A stretch of DNA of 39,106 nucleotides. Source: Micromonospora radicis (GTDB lineage: Bacteria; Actinomycetota; Actinomycetes; Mycobacteriales; Micromonosporaceae). The DNA lies in the NCBI RefSeq assembly GCF_003583405.1, contig NZ_QXEC01000036.1, forward strand, positions 1 through 39,106, given 5' to 3'. A program made the translations under genes and the position numbers. The number at the start of each line of letters is the position of its first letter. The stretch's first letter is position 1. The notes beneath the pieces were generated by a model. The model was not told the DNA's origin and did no database searches. It worked only from the letters and a program-made list of their open reading frames with translations. Below, piece after piece: positions 23,771-30,650 of this stretch.

Positions 23771-25171
23771 GTGACGACTACGGAGACCACGGGCTACCGG
23801 ATCGAACGCGACTCGATGGGCGAGGTGGAGGTGCCCGCCGAGGCACTGTGGCGGGCCCAGACCCAGCGGGCGGTGCAGAACTTCCCGATCTCGGGCCGGG
23901 GCATCGAGCCGGCCCAGATCCGCGCGCTGGCCCAGATCAAGGGGGCGGCGGCCGAGGTCAACGGCGACCTGGGCGTGATCGACCCGGACGTGGCAGCGGC
24001 GATCGCCGCCGCCGCGGCGCACGTGGCCGACGGCGGGTACGACGACCAGTTCCCGGTCGACGTCTTCCAGACCGGCTCCGGCACCTCCTCCAACATGAAC
24101 ACCAACGAGGTGATCGCCACCCTGGCCGGGCGGGAGCTGGGCCGGGACGTGCACCCCAACGACGACGTCAACGCCTCGCAGTCCAGTAACGACGTCTTCC
24201 CGTCCTCGATCCACCTGGCCGCGACCGAGGCGGTCGCCCGTGACCTGCTGCCGGCGTTGACCCAGCTGGCCGAGGTGTTGGAGGCGAAGGCCGAGGAGTT
24301 CGGCACCGTGGTCAAGGCGGGCCGTACGCACCTGATGGACGCCACGCCGGTGACCCTCGGGCAGGAGTTCGGCGGGTACGCCGCCCAGGTCCGGTACGGC
24401 ATCGAGCGGTTGGCGGGGGTGCTGCCCCGGTTGGCGGAGCTGCCGCTGGGCGGTACGGCGGTGGGTACCGGCATCAACACGCCGCTCGGCTTCGCCGCCC
24501 GTGTGATCGACAAGCTGCGCGACTCCACCGGGCTGCCGGTGACCGAGGCGCGGAACCACTTCGAGGCGCAGGGCGCGCGGGACGCGCTGGTGGAGACCTC
24601 GGGTCAGCTGCGTACCGTCGCGGTCGGGCTTTACAAGATCGCCAATGACATCCGTTGGATGGGTTCCGGCCCTCGCGCCGGCCTGCGTGAGCTGCGCATC
24701 CCGGATCTCCAGCCGGGTTCCTCGATCATGCCCGGCAAGGTGAACCCGGTGGTCTGCGAGGCGGTCCGGCAGGTCTGCGCCCAGGTGGTCGGCAACGACG
24801 CGACGGTGGCGTTCGCCGGCTCGCAGGGCGACTTCGAGCTGAACGTGATGCTGCCGGTGATGGGCCGCAACCTGCTGGAATCGATCCGGCTGGTCGCCGC
24901 GTCCAGCCGCCTGCTCGCCGACCGCTGCGTGGTCGGCCTGGTCGCGGACGCCGAGGTCTGCCTGTCGTACGCCGAGGGTTCGCCGTCGATCGTCACCCCG
25001 CTGAACCGCTACCTCGGGTACGACGAGGCGGCCTCGATCGCCAAGGAGGCGCTGGCCAAGCAGATCTCCATCAAGGAGGTGGTGATCGCCCGCGGGCACG
25101 TCGACGCCGGCAAGCTCAGCGAGACGCAGCTGGAGGAGGCGCTCGACCTGCTCCGGATGACCCACCCCTGA
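23771..25171 (+). CDS. fumC: Class II fumarate hydratase
   Basis: The protein has 466 aa. It is an iron-independent, homotetrameric fumarase of the aspartase/fumarase superfamily that carries out the TCA-cycle reaction. The start of the mature family pattern, YRIERDSMGEVEVPAEALWRAQTQRAVQNFPIS, is clear. TGSGTSSNMNTNEV and the superfamily signature GSSIMPGKVNPV (about residue 316) are intact. I chose GTG at 23771 (giving MTTTETTGYRIERD) over the ATG at 23762. CAGGAT (23758-23763) lies 7 nt upstream as a weak leaderless -10, and the other ATG would place that box inside the coding region. It differs entirely in fold and cofactor from the class I enzyme nearby. Confidence 0.96.
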   Translation: MTTTETTGYRIERDSMGEVEVPAEALWRAQTQRAVQNFPISGRGIEPAQIRALAQIKGAAAEVNGDLGVIDPDVAAAIAAAAAHVADGGYDDQFPVDVFQTGSGTSSNMNTNEVIATLAGRELGRDVHPNDDVNASQSSNDVFPSSIHLAATEAVARDLLPALTQLAEVLEAKAEEFGTVVKAGRTHLMDATPVTLGQEFGGYAAQVRYGIERLAGVLPRLAELPLGGTAVGTGINTPLGFAARVIDKLRDSTGLPVTEARNHFEAQGARDALVETSGQLRTVAVGLYKIANDIRWMGSGPRAGLRELRIPDLQPGSSIMPGKVNPVVCEAVRQVCAQVVGNDATVAFAGSQGDFELNVMLPVMGRNLLESIRLVAASSRLLADRCVVGLVADAEVCLSYAEGSPSIVTPLNRYLGYDEAASIAKEALAKQISIKEVVIARGHVDAGKLSETQLEEALDLLRMTHP

Positions 25172-25211
25172 TGTGCGCCGGCGGGTGTGCTGGTTCACGG
25201 GTCGGGGTGTG

Positions 25212-25460
25212 TCACGCCGTCGATCTGGTCACGGCCGGGTGACCGCGCGGCACCCAGGCGAGGAAGCGGGCGAAGAGCGTGGCCGGGTCCGGCCGGTCGG
25301 CCGGGTTCAGGCGGCACAGGTCGGCGGTGGCGTCGTGCAGCACCGTACACAGGTAGACGCTGAGCGCGACCCGGTCGTGCGCGTACTCGGCGACGAGGGC
25401 GAGCCGCGCGGTGGCGCACGGCCACGGCGCGGCACAGACCCGGCACAGCCACAGTGGACG
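25212..25460 (-). pseudogene. 5'-truncated small conserved actinobacterial protein (RPLWLCRVC family)
   Basis: The last 82 codons read RPLWLCRVCAAPWPCATARLAL..., then EYAHDRVALSVYLCTVLHDATADL and DPATLFARFLAW. From memory this matches a widespread actinobacterial protein of 80-100 aa with a conserved CXXC/PWPC pair, often found near XRE/DUF397 genes. Upstream of Arg (25460) the frame stays open but runs antisense through the conserved oxidase coding sequence and has no start with a ribosome site; a GTG at 25541 is the nearest. It seems to have lost its own 5' end, at the same place where the oxidase on the other strand begins. It could still be expressed from the distant GTG. Confidence 0.55.
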
Positions 25461-25484
25461 CCCGGCGCGGAGATCATCGATCGG

Positions 25485-25844
25485 TTGGCGCGGGAACGAC
25501 TCGTCTGGCTCTGCACCCTGCGCCCGGACGGCTCGCCGCACCTGACGCCGGTCTGGTACCTCTACCTCGACGGCGAGTGGTGGATCGGCACCGGCGAGCG
25601 CAACCGTAAGGTCCGCAACGTCGCCGCCGACCCGCGGGTGTCGCTCGCCCTGCCCGACGGGGACGCGCCCGTCGTCGCCGAGGGTGCCGCGCGCATCGTC
25701 CGCCAGCCGTTCCCGCCGCAGGTCGTCGCGGGACTCCGCAACCGGTACGACGGATGGGACGTCACGATGGACGGCCCCGACGGCCCGTACGTCCTGCTCC
25801 GGATCGCGGTCTCCCGATGGCTGATGGTGGGCCGCGCCCACTGA
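25485..25844 (+). CDS. Pyridoxamine 5'-phosphate oxidase-like (FMN/F420-binding split barrel) protein, start uncertain
   Basis: About 119 aa. RLVWLCTLRPDGSPHLTPVWYLYLDGEWWIGTGERNRKVRNVAADPRVSLAL is the flavin/F420-binding split barrel; PYVLLRIAVSRWLMVG is the last strand. Family members are FMN- or F420-dependent oxidoreductases of unknown substrate. Conserved coding begins at Glu-Ile-Ile-Asp (25470), but no ATG or GTG lies nearby in frame. TTG at 25485, with GGAG (25469-25472) 12 nt upstream, is the only reasonable start. The normal 5' end appears to have been removed together with that of the minus-strand neighbour. Function may be impaired. Confidence 0.7.
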   Translation: MARERLVWLCTLRPDGSPHLTPVWYLYLDGEWWIGTGERNRKVRNVAADPRVSLALPDGDAPVVAEGAARIVRQPFPPQVVAGLRNRYDGWDVTMDGPDGPYVLLRIAVSRWLMVGRAH

Positions 25845-26307
25845 TCGGCGCGCTGGCTTGCGTGCTGCGGCGGTCCGAGGCGAGCACGGGTGGGTAGATT
25901 TGTTGTCGCTGGGACGACAACAAACCTACCCACCTCGACGTGTCGCCGGTGGCGTCCGACCTCAACGGCTCGAGCGCGGCGCTGACTGCCGCCGGGAGAA
26001 GGTCCGCACTCGGGCCGCGCGGGTGGCGACTCCGCGAGTGCGCCCGGGTGTGCGATGTGTAACTGGTCCGCGCGGGTGTGCGATGTTGCAACCGGGCCGT
26101 GGGTGGCGACTCCGCGAGTGCGCCCGGGTGTGCGATGTTGCAGTGGGGCCGGGCGGGTGGCGACCTCACGGTTGGGTTGCGCGGGCGGCGACGCCACCGC
26201 CGAACCGTGCGGGCGGGGACCGGTATTCGCGCGGCGCGAGCGAGGATCCCCGTGGCTGGGCCGCGCATGCGAGGACCTCGCAGCCGAGTTTCACGGGCGA
26301 CGCGGGG
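25845..26307. repeat. Non-coding region with long hairpin and 80-bp tandem repeat
   Basis: I see no credible gene here, although several frames stay open because of base composition. It contains the hairpin at 25889-25934. It also contains a tandem repeat: about 38 bp from 26021 recur identically at 26101 (80-bp period). The sub-motif GGGTGTGCGATG occurs three times (about 26046, 26074, 26126), and weaker GGTGGCGAC echoes continue to about 26200. It separates the truncated genes from the CGNR gene. Confidence 0.65.
25889..25934. terminator. Long AT-containing hairpin
   Basis: A 20-bp stem (25889-25908 with 25915-25934), with one mismatch (25898/25925), closes a 6-nt loop. The inner arm TTTGTTGTCG is unusually A/T-rich for this DNA. 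It lies 44 bp after the oxidase stop and could be its terminator. It may also be a dispersed palindromic repeat. Confidence 0.55.
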
Positions 26308-26853
26308 TCAGGTGCGGGCGGCGGCCTTGCGGGCACGGTAGGCGCTGACCGCGGCCCGGTTGCCGCAGCCGGCCTCGCAGAACCGGCGGGACCGGTTCTT
26401 GGAGAGGTCGACCAGCACGTTGTCGCAGTCGGGGTGCTCACAGGTGCGCAGCCGGCGCAGTTCGCCGCCGCGGATCAGGTCGGCGATCGCCATCGCCGCC
26501 TCCACCGCGATTCTGGTGGCCAGCGGGGCGTCCCGGGGAACGGCGTGCAGGTGGTACGGCTGGTCGTCGTGCGTGATCAGCTGGGGTAGGGCGCGATGTT
26601 CGCGGAGCAGCCCGTTGACGATCGAGACGATCTCGTCCACGTCGGCGTGCCAGATCCGGCGTAGCCGGGGGCGCAGTGCGCGTACCGCCCGCAGTTCGGT
26701 TTCGGTGTGTTCGTGCCGACCGCTGTAGGCGTGGGCGGTGAAGAAGGCGTCCAGGGCGGCGACGTCGGGTAGGTCTTCGCCGTCCTGGCCATCGGTGTTG
26801 ACCAGCGCGGCGGTGGCGATCAGCGAACACTCGGTGTCATGGGCGAAAAGCAA
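26308..26853 (-). CDS. CGNR zinc-finger protein (DUF1470/ABATE family)
   Basis: The protein has 181 aa. The N-terminal ABATE-type domain (FAHDTECSLIATAALVNT) precedes a C-terminal CGNR zinc finger: CEHPDCDNVLVDLSKNRSRRFCEAGCGNRAAVSAYRARKA. Four cysteines are present and CGNR itself is at about 165-168. These are probable DNA-binding regulators, often near stress or transport genes. The start is TTG at 26853, supported by AGGAG five bases upstream; no ATG or GTG lies nearby in frame. It is divergent from the EamA exporter across 84 bp and may regulate it. Confidence 0.93.
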   Translation of the reverse strand: MLFAHDTECSLIATAALVNTDGQDGEDLPDVAALDAFFTAHAYSGRHEHTETELRAVRALRPRLRRIWHADVDEIVSIVNGLLREHRALPQLITHDDQPYHLHAVPRDAPLATRIAVEAAMAIADLIRGGELRRLRTCEHPDCDNVLVDLSKNRSRRFCEAGCGNRAAVSAYRARKAAART

Positions 26854-26854
26854 C

Positions 26855-26884
26855 TTGACTCCTGTCGTGGCCCCGCTCTAGCGT
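26855..26884 (+). promoter_or_regulatory. Promoter of the EamA transporter gene
   Basis: TTGACT (26855-26860) and TAGCGT (26879-26884) are separated by 18 bp, one of the best primary-sigma promoters in the window. The start would be near 26891, with a leader of about 47 nt containing AAGGAG before the ATG at 26938. It overlaps the 5' end of the divergent CGNR transcript region. Confidence 0.65.
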
Positions 26885-26937
26885 CATCGGTGTAACCCTA
26901 GTTTGCCCATGGCGGTCCGCCGTGCCAAGGAGAGTTC

Positions 26938-27897
26938 ATGCGCCAATCGTCCGCTGCCGGCGCCGGCTTCGCGCTGGCCCTGCTCTCCGCGGTCACCTTC
27001 GCCACCTCGGGTACGTTCGCCCGCTCGCTCATCAACGACGGGTGGTCGGCGGAGGCGGTCGTCATCGCCCGGGTCGGCATCGCGGCCCTCGTGCTGGCGG
27101 TACCCGCGCTGCTCGTCCTGCGGGGGCGGTGGCCGGTGCTGCGCCGCAACCTCACCGCGATCGGTGTCTTCGGGCTGCTCGGGGTGGCGCTCGCCCAGGT
27201 CTGCTTCTTCAACGCGGTGCGCTACCTGCCGGTCGGCGTCGCCCTGCTGCTGGAGTACCTCGGCATCATCCTCGTCGTCGGCTGGACCTGGCTGGTGCAG
27301 GGGCAACGCCCGCGCCGGCTGACCGTGGCCGGCTCGGTGGCGGCGCTGGCCGGGCTGGTGTTCGTGCTCGACCTGGCCGGTGCCGGCCGGCTCGACCCGG
27401 TCGGCGTGCTCTGGGGGCTGGGCGCGGCGGTCGGCCTGGCCGGCTACTACGTCCTCGCCGGCCGGATCGACGCCGCCCTGCCGTCGGTCGTCATGGCCAG
27501 CGGCGGGATGGCCGTCGGAGCCGGTGCGCTGCTGCTGCTCGGCCTGCTCGGCGCGCTGCCGTTGCAGGCGACCTTCGGCGCGGTGCAGTTCGCCGGGCAG
27601 CAGACCAGCTGGCTGGTGCCGATCGTCGGGCTCGCGCTGGTGGCGGCGGTGGTCGCCTACCTGGCCGGGATCGCCGCGGCCCGGGTGCTCGGTGCGCGGT
27701 TGGCCTCCTTCGTCGGGCTGACCGAGGTGATGTTCGCGGTGCTGATCGCCTGGTTGCTGCTGGGCGAACTGCCGACGGTCGTGCAACTGTCCGGTGGTGC
27801 CCTGATCGTGGCCGGGGTGGCGCTGGTCCGCCTCGACGAGTTGCGCGTACCGGTCGAGCCCGTCGAGCCGAAGGCCGCGGAGCCGGCGCTGACCTGA
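26938..27897 (+). CDS. EamA (DMT superfamily) transporter
   Basis: The protein has 319 aa and ten membrane helices in two EamA halves. The first starts FALALLSAVTFATSGTFARSLINDGWSAEAVVIARVGIAAL and includes FFNAVRYLPVGVALLLEYLGIILVVGWTWL. The second starts GVLWGLGAAVGLAGYYVLAGRID and includes VAYLAGIAAARVLGARLASFVGLTEVMFAVLIAWLLLGE. Such proteins export small metabolites or amino acids; the substrate is unknown. AAGGAG precedes the ATG. The last codons (EPALT, stop) are repeated 54 bp downstream. The divergent CGNR protein is a possible regulator. Confidence 0.94.
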   Translation: MRQSSAAGAGFALALLSAVTFATSGTFARSLINDGWSAEAVVIARVGIAALVLAVPALLVLRGRWPVLRRNLTAIGVFGLLGVALAQVCFFNAVRYLPVGVALLLEYLGIILVVGWTWLVQGQRPRRLTVAGSVAALAGLVFVLDLAGAGRLDPVGVLWGLGAAVGLAGYYVLAGRIDAALPSVVMASGGMAVGAGALLLLGLLGALPLQATFGAVQFAGQQTSWLVPIVGLALVAAVVAYLAGIAAARVLGARLASFVGLTEVMFAVLIAWLLLGELPTVVQLSGGALIVAGVALVRLDELRVPVEPVEPKAAEPALT

Positions 27898-27952
27898 CCT
27901 GCATCCACCGTCGGTGCCGTCGCGCGGGTGTCGGAGCCGGCCCTGACCTGAC
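27878..27952 (+). repeat. Duplication of the eamA 3' end
   Basis: The 21 bp at 27878-27898 contain the last codons and the stop. They recur at 27932-27952 with one mismatch. The 54-bp offset is a multiple of three and no other stop lies between, so both TGA codons are in the same frame. Confidence 0.8.
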
Positions 27953-27964
27953 ACCCTGGACGGC

Positions 27965-28660
27965 ATGCTCAGCACGGTGGTCTTCGATGCCGACGAGACC
28001 CTGCTCGACCTGCGTCCGGCCGTCACCGGCGGGCTGCTGGCCGTACTCGACGAGATGCGGCGCCGCAGTCCGGCGGCGGCCGGCGTGTCGCTCGCGGAGC
28101 TGGAGTCGGACTGGGATGCCGTCTTCGGTGAGCTTGCCGCGCAGCCGGTGCTGGAGATCCGGCGGGCGGCGCTCGCCCGCTCGCTGGCTCGGGCCGGGCT
28201 CGACGCTCACCTGGACGAGTTGGCGGAGGTCTTCTTCGCCCGGCGGTTCGCGTTGACCCGCCCGTTCCCCGATGTGCTGCCCACCCTGGCCGTGCTGCGG
28301 CAGCGGTGGACGGTGGGCTTCGCCACCAACGGCAACAGCCGCGCGCAACGCTGCGGGCTCGCCGGCCAGTTCGCCTTCGAGGTGTACGCACACCAGAACG
28401 GCCTGCCCAAGAAACCGGCCCCGCAGTTCTACGCCACGGTGTGCGCGGCGGCCGGGGTGCCACCGGAGCAGGTGGTGCACGTCGGTGACAACCCGTTGCA
28501 CGACGTGGCCGGCGCCCAACGGGCCGGAATGCGTACGGTCTGGCTGAACCGGCGTGGCCAGACCCTGCCCCCGGGCGTCCTGCCGGACGCCACAGTCGCC
28601 ACGCTGACCGAACTGCCCGCCGTCCTCACGAACAGTTTCGCCGCAACGCCGGTCACCTGA
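27965..28660 (+). CDS. HAD-superfamily (subfamily IA) hydrolase
   Basis: The protein has 231 aa. Motif I is FDADETLLD (Asp8 nucleophile, Asp10 acid/base). A helical cap follows (about 15-90). Then come motif II in VGFATNGNS, the motif III lysine in NGLPKKPAPQFY, and motif IV HVGDNPLHDVAGAQRAGMRTVWLNR. These predict a soluble phosphatase of small phosphorylated metabolites; the substrate cannot be named. CACCCT (27952-27957) lies 7 nt before the ATG as a possible leaderless -10, and no ribosome site is present. It begins 67 bp after eamA and may be co-transcribed. Confidence 0.93.
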   Translation: MLSTVVFDADETLLDLRPAVTGGLLAVLDEMRRRSPAAAGVSLAELESDWDAVFGELAAQPVLEIRRAALARSLARAGLDAHLDELAEVFFARRFALTRPFPDVLPTLAVLRQRWTVGFATNGNSRAQRCGLAGQFAFEVYAHQNGLPKKPAPQFYATVCAAAGVPPEQVVHVGDNPLHDVAGAQRAGMRTVWLNRRGQTLPPGVLPDATVATLTELPAVLTNSFAATPVT

Positions 28661-28683
28661 GGTCTCGATACCGCCGTTGCGGC

Positions 28684-28787
28684 GGCATGGTGAGGGTCAT
28701 CGGCGCAGTCCCGCAGCGGCGTGGTGAGGGCCATCGGCGCAGCCTGGTGGCGGCGTGGTGAGGGTCATCAGCGCAGCCCCGCAGCGG
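28684..28787. repeat. 34-bp tandem repeat reaching into the DUF559 gene 3' end
   Basis: Three copies of a 34-bp unit are aligned by TGGTGAGGGTCATCGGCGCAG-like segments at 28688, 28722 and 28756. The rightmost copy contains the final codons and TGA of the minus-strand DUF559 gene. The other two lie beyond its stop and carry CGATGA where the gene has TGATGA. No other feature is seen between the HAD gene and this gene. Confidence 0.8.
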
Positions 28788-29703
28788 CCAGGGTGGTGCG
28801 GATCTCCCGCAGCAGGCCGGGGAACTCGCGGTGCAGCCGCCGGCCGGTCACGTGCAGCACCCGCCAGCCGGCCCCGACGAGCTGGTTGAGTCGCTGCCGG
28901 TCGAGGTGCAGCCGCTCGGGGTCACTGTGCCGGTGCCCGTCGTACTCGACGGCCACCCGGTACTGCGGCCAGGACAGGTCCGGGTGCACCACCCGCCCGT
29001 TGGCCAGCCGCACCGGATGCTGCGTGACCGGCCGGGGTAGCCCGGCCAGAACCAACCGGACCCGTAGCTGCGATTCGGGCGGCGACTGCGCTCCCGCGTC
29101 CGCCAGACCGAACACCCATCCGGCCCGGCGGCCACCCGGCCGGCGCGCGTTCGCCCCGGCCACGGCGTCGAGCCCGGCACAGTCGACCAGTTGCTGCCGG
29201 AGCATCGCGTCGATGATCCCGACCGCGAGTACCGGTTCCAGCCACACCGCGCACTCCCACGCGGCGGAGATCGGATCCGAGCGGAGCAGGGCCGAACCGC
29301 CCGCGGGGTGTGGGCTGTGGGGCGGCGCGGGGTCTGCGCCGAGGTGCGGGGGGTGGCGTGGACCGAGGGTGTGTACCCGGATGCCGCGTTGCGAGCCGAG
29401 CCCGAGTCGGATCGGGGCGAGGACGTGCACGTCGTCGTCGAACGTCGCGGCGTGCTCGACGCCGTGCAGGTACGCCGCGGACGGCCCGGCGATCAGCACA
29501 CCGGGTGGCAGTCGCAGGCCGGCCGCCCGGCAGCGCAGCTCGTGATCGCGATCGAGGCGGGCGTCGGCGTACACGTCGTGCATCAGCCGGATCCAGGACG
29601 CACCGCGGAGCTGGTGCCGGGTCAGCAGACGGTCGCGGATCGCCGCGGACCCGCGGAACACCTGCCAGGCGAGGGCGGCAGGCCGGTACGGCGTAGGGGG
29701 CAT
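28768..29703 (-). CDS. AbiEi-like/DUF559 nuclease-fold protein
   Basis: The protein has 311 aa. The N-terminal part (FRGSAAIRDRLLTRHQLRGASWIRLMHDVYADARL) resembles the winged-helix of AbiEi-type antitoxin domains. The C-terminal part (LSWPQYRVAVEYDGHRH, then RQRLNQLVGAGWRVLHVTGRRLHREF) is a DUF559 domain, related to Vsr/MutH-like endonucleases with catalytic Asp/Glu in 'DLSW...VEYDG'. Proteins of this design are common in actinobacteria; defence or DNA-repair roles are suspected but unproven. I chose ATG at 29703 with GGTGGGAG just upstream; the open frame to 29844 crosses repeat DNA. No AbiEii-like toxin partner is adjacent. Confidence 0.85.
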   Translation of the reverse strand: MPPTPYRPAALAWQVFRGSAAIRDRLLTRHQLRGASWIRLMHDVYADARLDRDHELRCRAAGLRLPPGVLIAGPSAAYLHGVEHAATFDDDVHVLAPIRLGLGSQRGIRVHTLGPRHPPHLGADPAPPHSPHPAGGSALLRSDPISAAWECAVWLEPVLAVGIIDAMLRQQLVDCAGLDAVAGANARRPGGRRAGWVFGLADAGAQSPPESQLRVRLVLAGLPRPVTQHPVRLANGRVVHPDLSWPQYRVAVEYDGHRHSDPERLHLDRQRLNQLVGAGWRVLHVTGRRLHREFPGLLREIRTTLAAAGLR

Positions 29704-29743
29704 GCTCCCACCGTGCGACCCGGCCCCGTCCCGGCGGTACCCC

Positions 29744-29787
29744 TGTGGACAACCCGCCCAATCATGATCCACATCCCCTGTGGACAA
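29744..29787. promoter_or_regulatory. Cluster of DnaA-box-like sequences
   Basis: TGTGGACAA occurs at 29744-29752 and 29779-29787, inside a 17-bp direct repeat (29740-29756 and 29775-29791). It is the reverse complement of TTGTCCACA, the preferred actinobacterial DnaA box. A weaker opposite-strand match, TGATCCACA, lies between them at 29765-29773. Three boxes in 44 bp, upstream of the DUF559 start, could bind DnaA; the duplication may also be incidental. Confidence 0.4.
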
Positions 29788-29820
29788 CCCGGTTCCGGCA
29801 GCCCGACTGTGGTAGTGGTC

Positions 29821-29870
29821 GGCCCATGACCGGCCCCGGCCCATGACCGGCCCCGGCCCATGACCGGCCG
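29821..29870. repeat. 17-bp tandem repeat
   Basis: The unit GGCCCATGACCGGCCCC begins at 29821, 29838 and 29855; the third copy is incomplete. It lies between the DUF559 start and the IclR stop, with no gene on either strand. Confidence 0.8.
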
Positions 29871-29906
29871 CGCCCCGGGGGTCCGGGCCGGGATCGGCGG
29901 TGCGGG

Positions 29907-30587
29907 TCAGCGCAGTGCGGCGGCCACGGCGGTGGCGGCGGCCAGCACCTGCGCGCCGACCGCGTCGGTGTCCAGCGGGGCCAGGGCGACCACCCCGACG
30001 CTGGCCTCCAGGCCCGGCACCCCGAGCACCGGGGCCGCCACGCCGTACGCGCCGGGTTGCAACTCGCCGACGGTGCTCACCGGGCCGGCGGCGCCGGTGC
30101 GACCGGCGAGGATGGCCTGCCCGGCCGCGCCGCGTTCCAGCGGGTGTCGGGCCCCGGTCCGGTACGCCACGTGGAACGACGTCCAGCTCGGCTCGACCAC
30201 CGCCAGCGCGACCCCTTCCCCGCCCTCCACCACGGTCAGGTGGGCGGTCGCCCCGGCCTGCTCGGCGAGACGCCGCAGCGCGGGCAGCGCACCCTCGGCG
30301 AGCAGCGGCTGAGCCCGGCGGGCCAGTTGCAGCACCCCGGCGCCGAGGCGCAACCGGCCGTCGGTGTCGCGGCGCAGCATCCCGTGCCCGGCCAGCGGGG
30401 TGACCAGCCGGTAGACCGCAGCCCGCCCGATGCCCAGCCGGTTGGCCGCCTCGGTGACGGTCAGCCCGCCGGGCGCGTCCGCGACCAGGTGCAGCAGCCG
30501 CAGGCCCCGATCCAACGTCTGCGACGTCTCGCCGGCCGGCCGGACAGGCGGCGGTGGGTCGATGCCGGGGGTCGCGGGGGAAGTCAC
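29907..30587 (-). CDS. IclR-family transcriptional regulator
   Basis: The protein has 226 aa and a GTG start. The winged helix is at about 18-80 (SQTLDRGLRLLHLVADAPGGLTVTEAANRLGIGRAAVYRLVTPLAGHGML). The effector domain follows (LPALRRLAEQAGATAHLTVVEGGEGVALAVVEPSWTSFHVAYRTGARHPLERGAAGQAILAG). It is slightly short because the C-terminal end of the effector domain is abbreviated. IclR proteins often govern aromatic degradation, and the hmgA palindrome at 5518-5532 is a plausible, though distant, target. TACGCT (30600-30595) lies 7 nt before the GTG, predicting a leaderless mRNA. It is divergent from cysS with 63 bp between. Confidence 0.93.
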   Translation of the reverse strand: MTSPATPGIDPPPPVRPAGETSQTLDRGLRLLHLVADAPGGLTVTEAANRLGIGRAAVYRLVTPLAGHGMLRRDTDGRLRLGAGVLQLARRAQPLLAEGALPALRRLAEQAGATAHLTVVEGGEGVALAVVEPSWTSFHVAYRTGARHPLERGAAGQAILAGRTGAAGPVSTVGELQPGAYGVAAPVLGVPGLEASVGVVALAPLDTDAVGAQVLAAATAVAAALR

Positions 30588-30594
30588 GATCAGC

Positions 30595-30644
30595 AGCGTA
30601 CGACCCGGCTCCGGCGGACCGGGAAAACGACGGACGGCTACCCT
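30595..30644. promoter_or_regulatory. Back-to-back leaderless -10 boxes of iclR and cysS
   Basis: On the minus strand TACGCT (30600-30595) precedes the IclR GTG by 7 nt. On the plus strand TACCCT (30639-30644) precedes the cysS GTG by 6 nt. Neither gene has a ribosome site. No good -35 is seen for either. The two transcripts would start about 63 bp apart. Confidence 0.5.
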
Positions 30645-30650
30645 TGTACG

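Noticed and set aside
25845..26307. Small genes in the repeat-rich gap
   Set aside because: Open frames in several phases on both strands arise from the tandem repeats; none has a ribosome site or recognisable protein pattern.
29740..29791. Chromosomal replication origin
   Set aside because: Only two or three DnaA-like boxes are present, with no A/T-rich unwinding region and no dnaA/dnaN/gyrB genes nearby.
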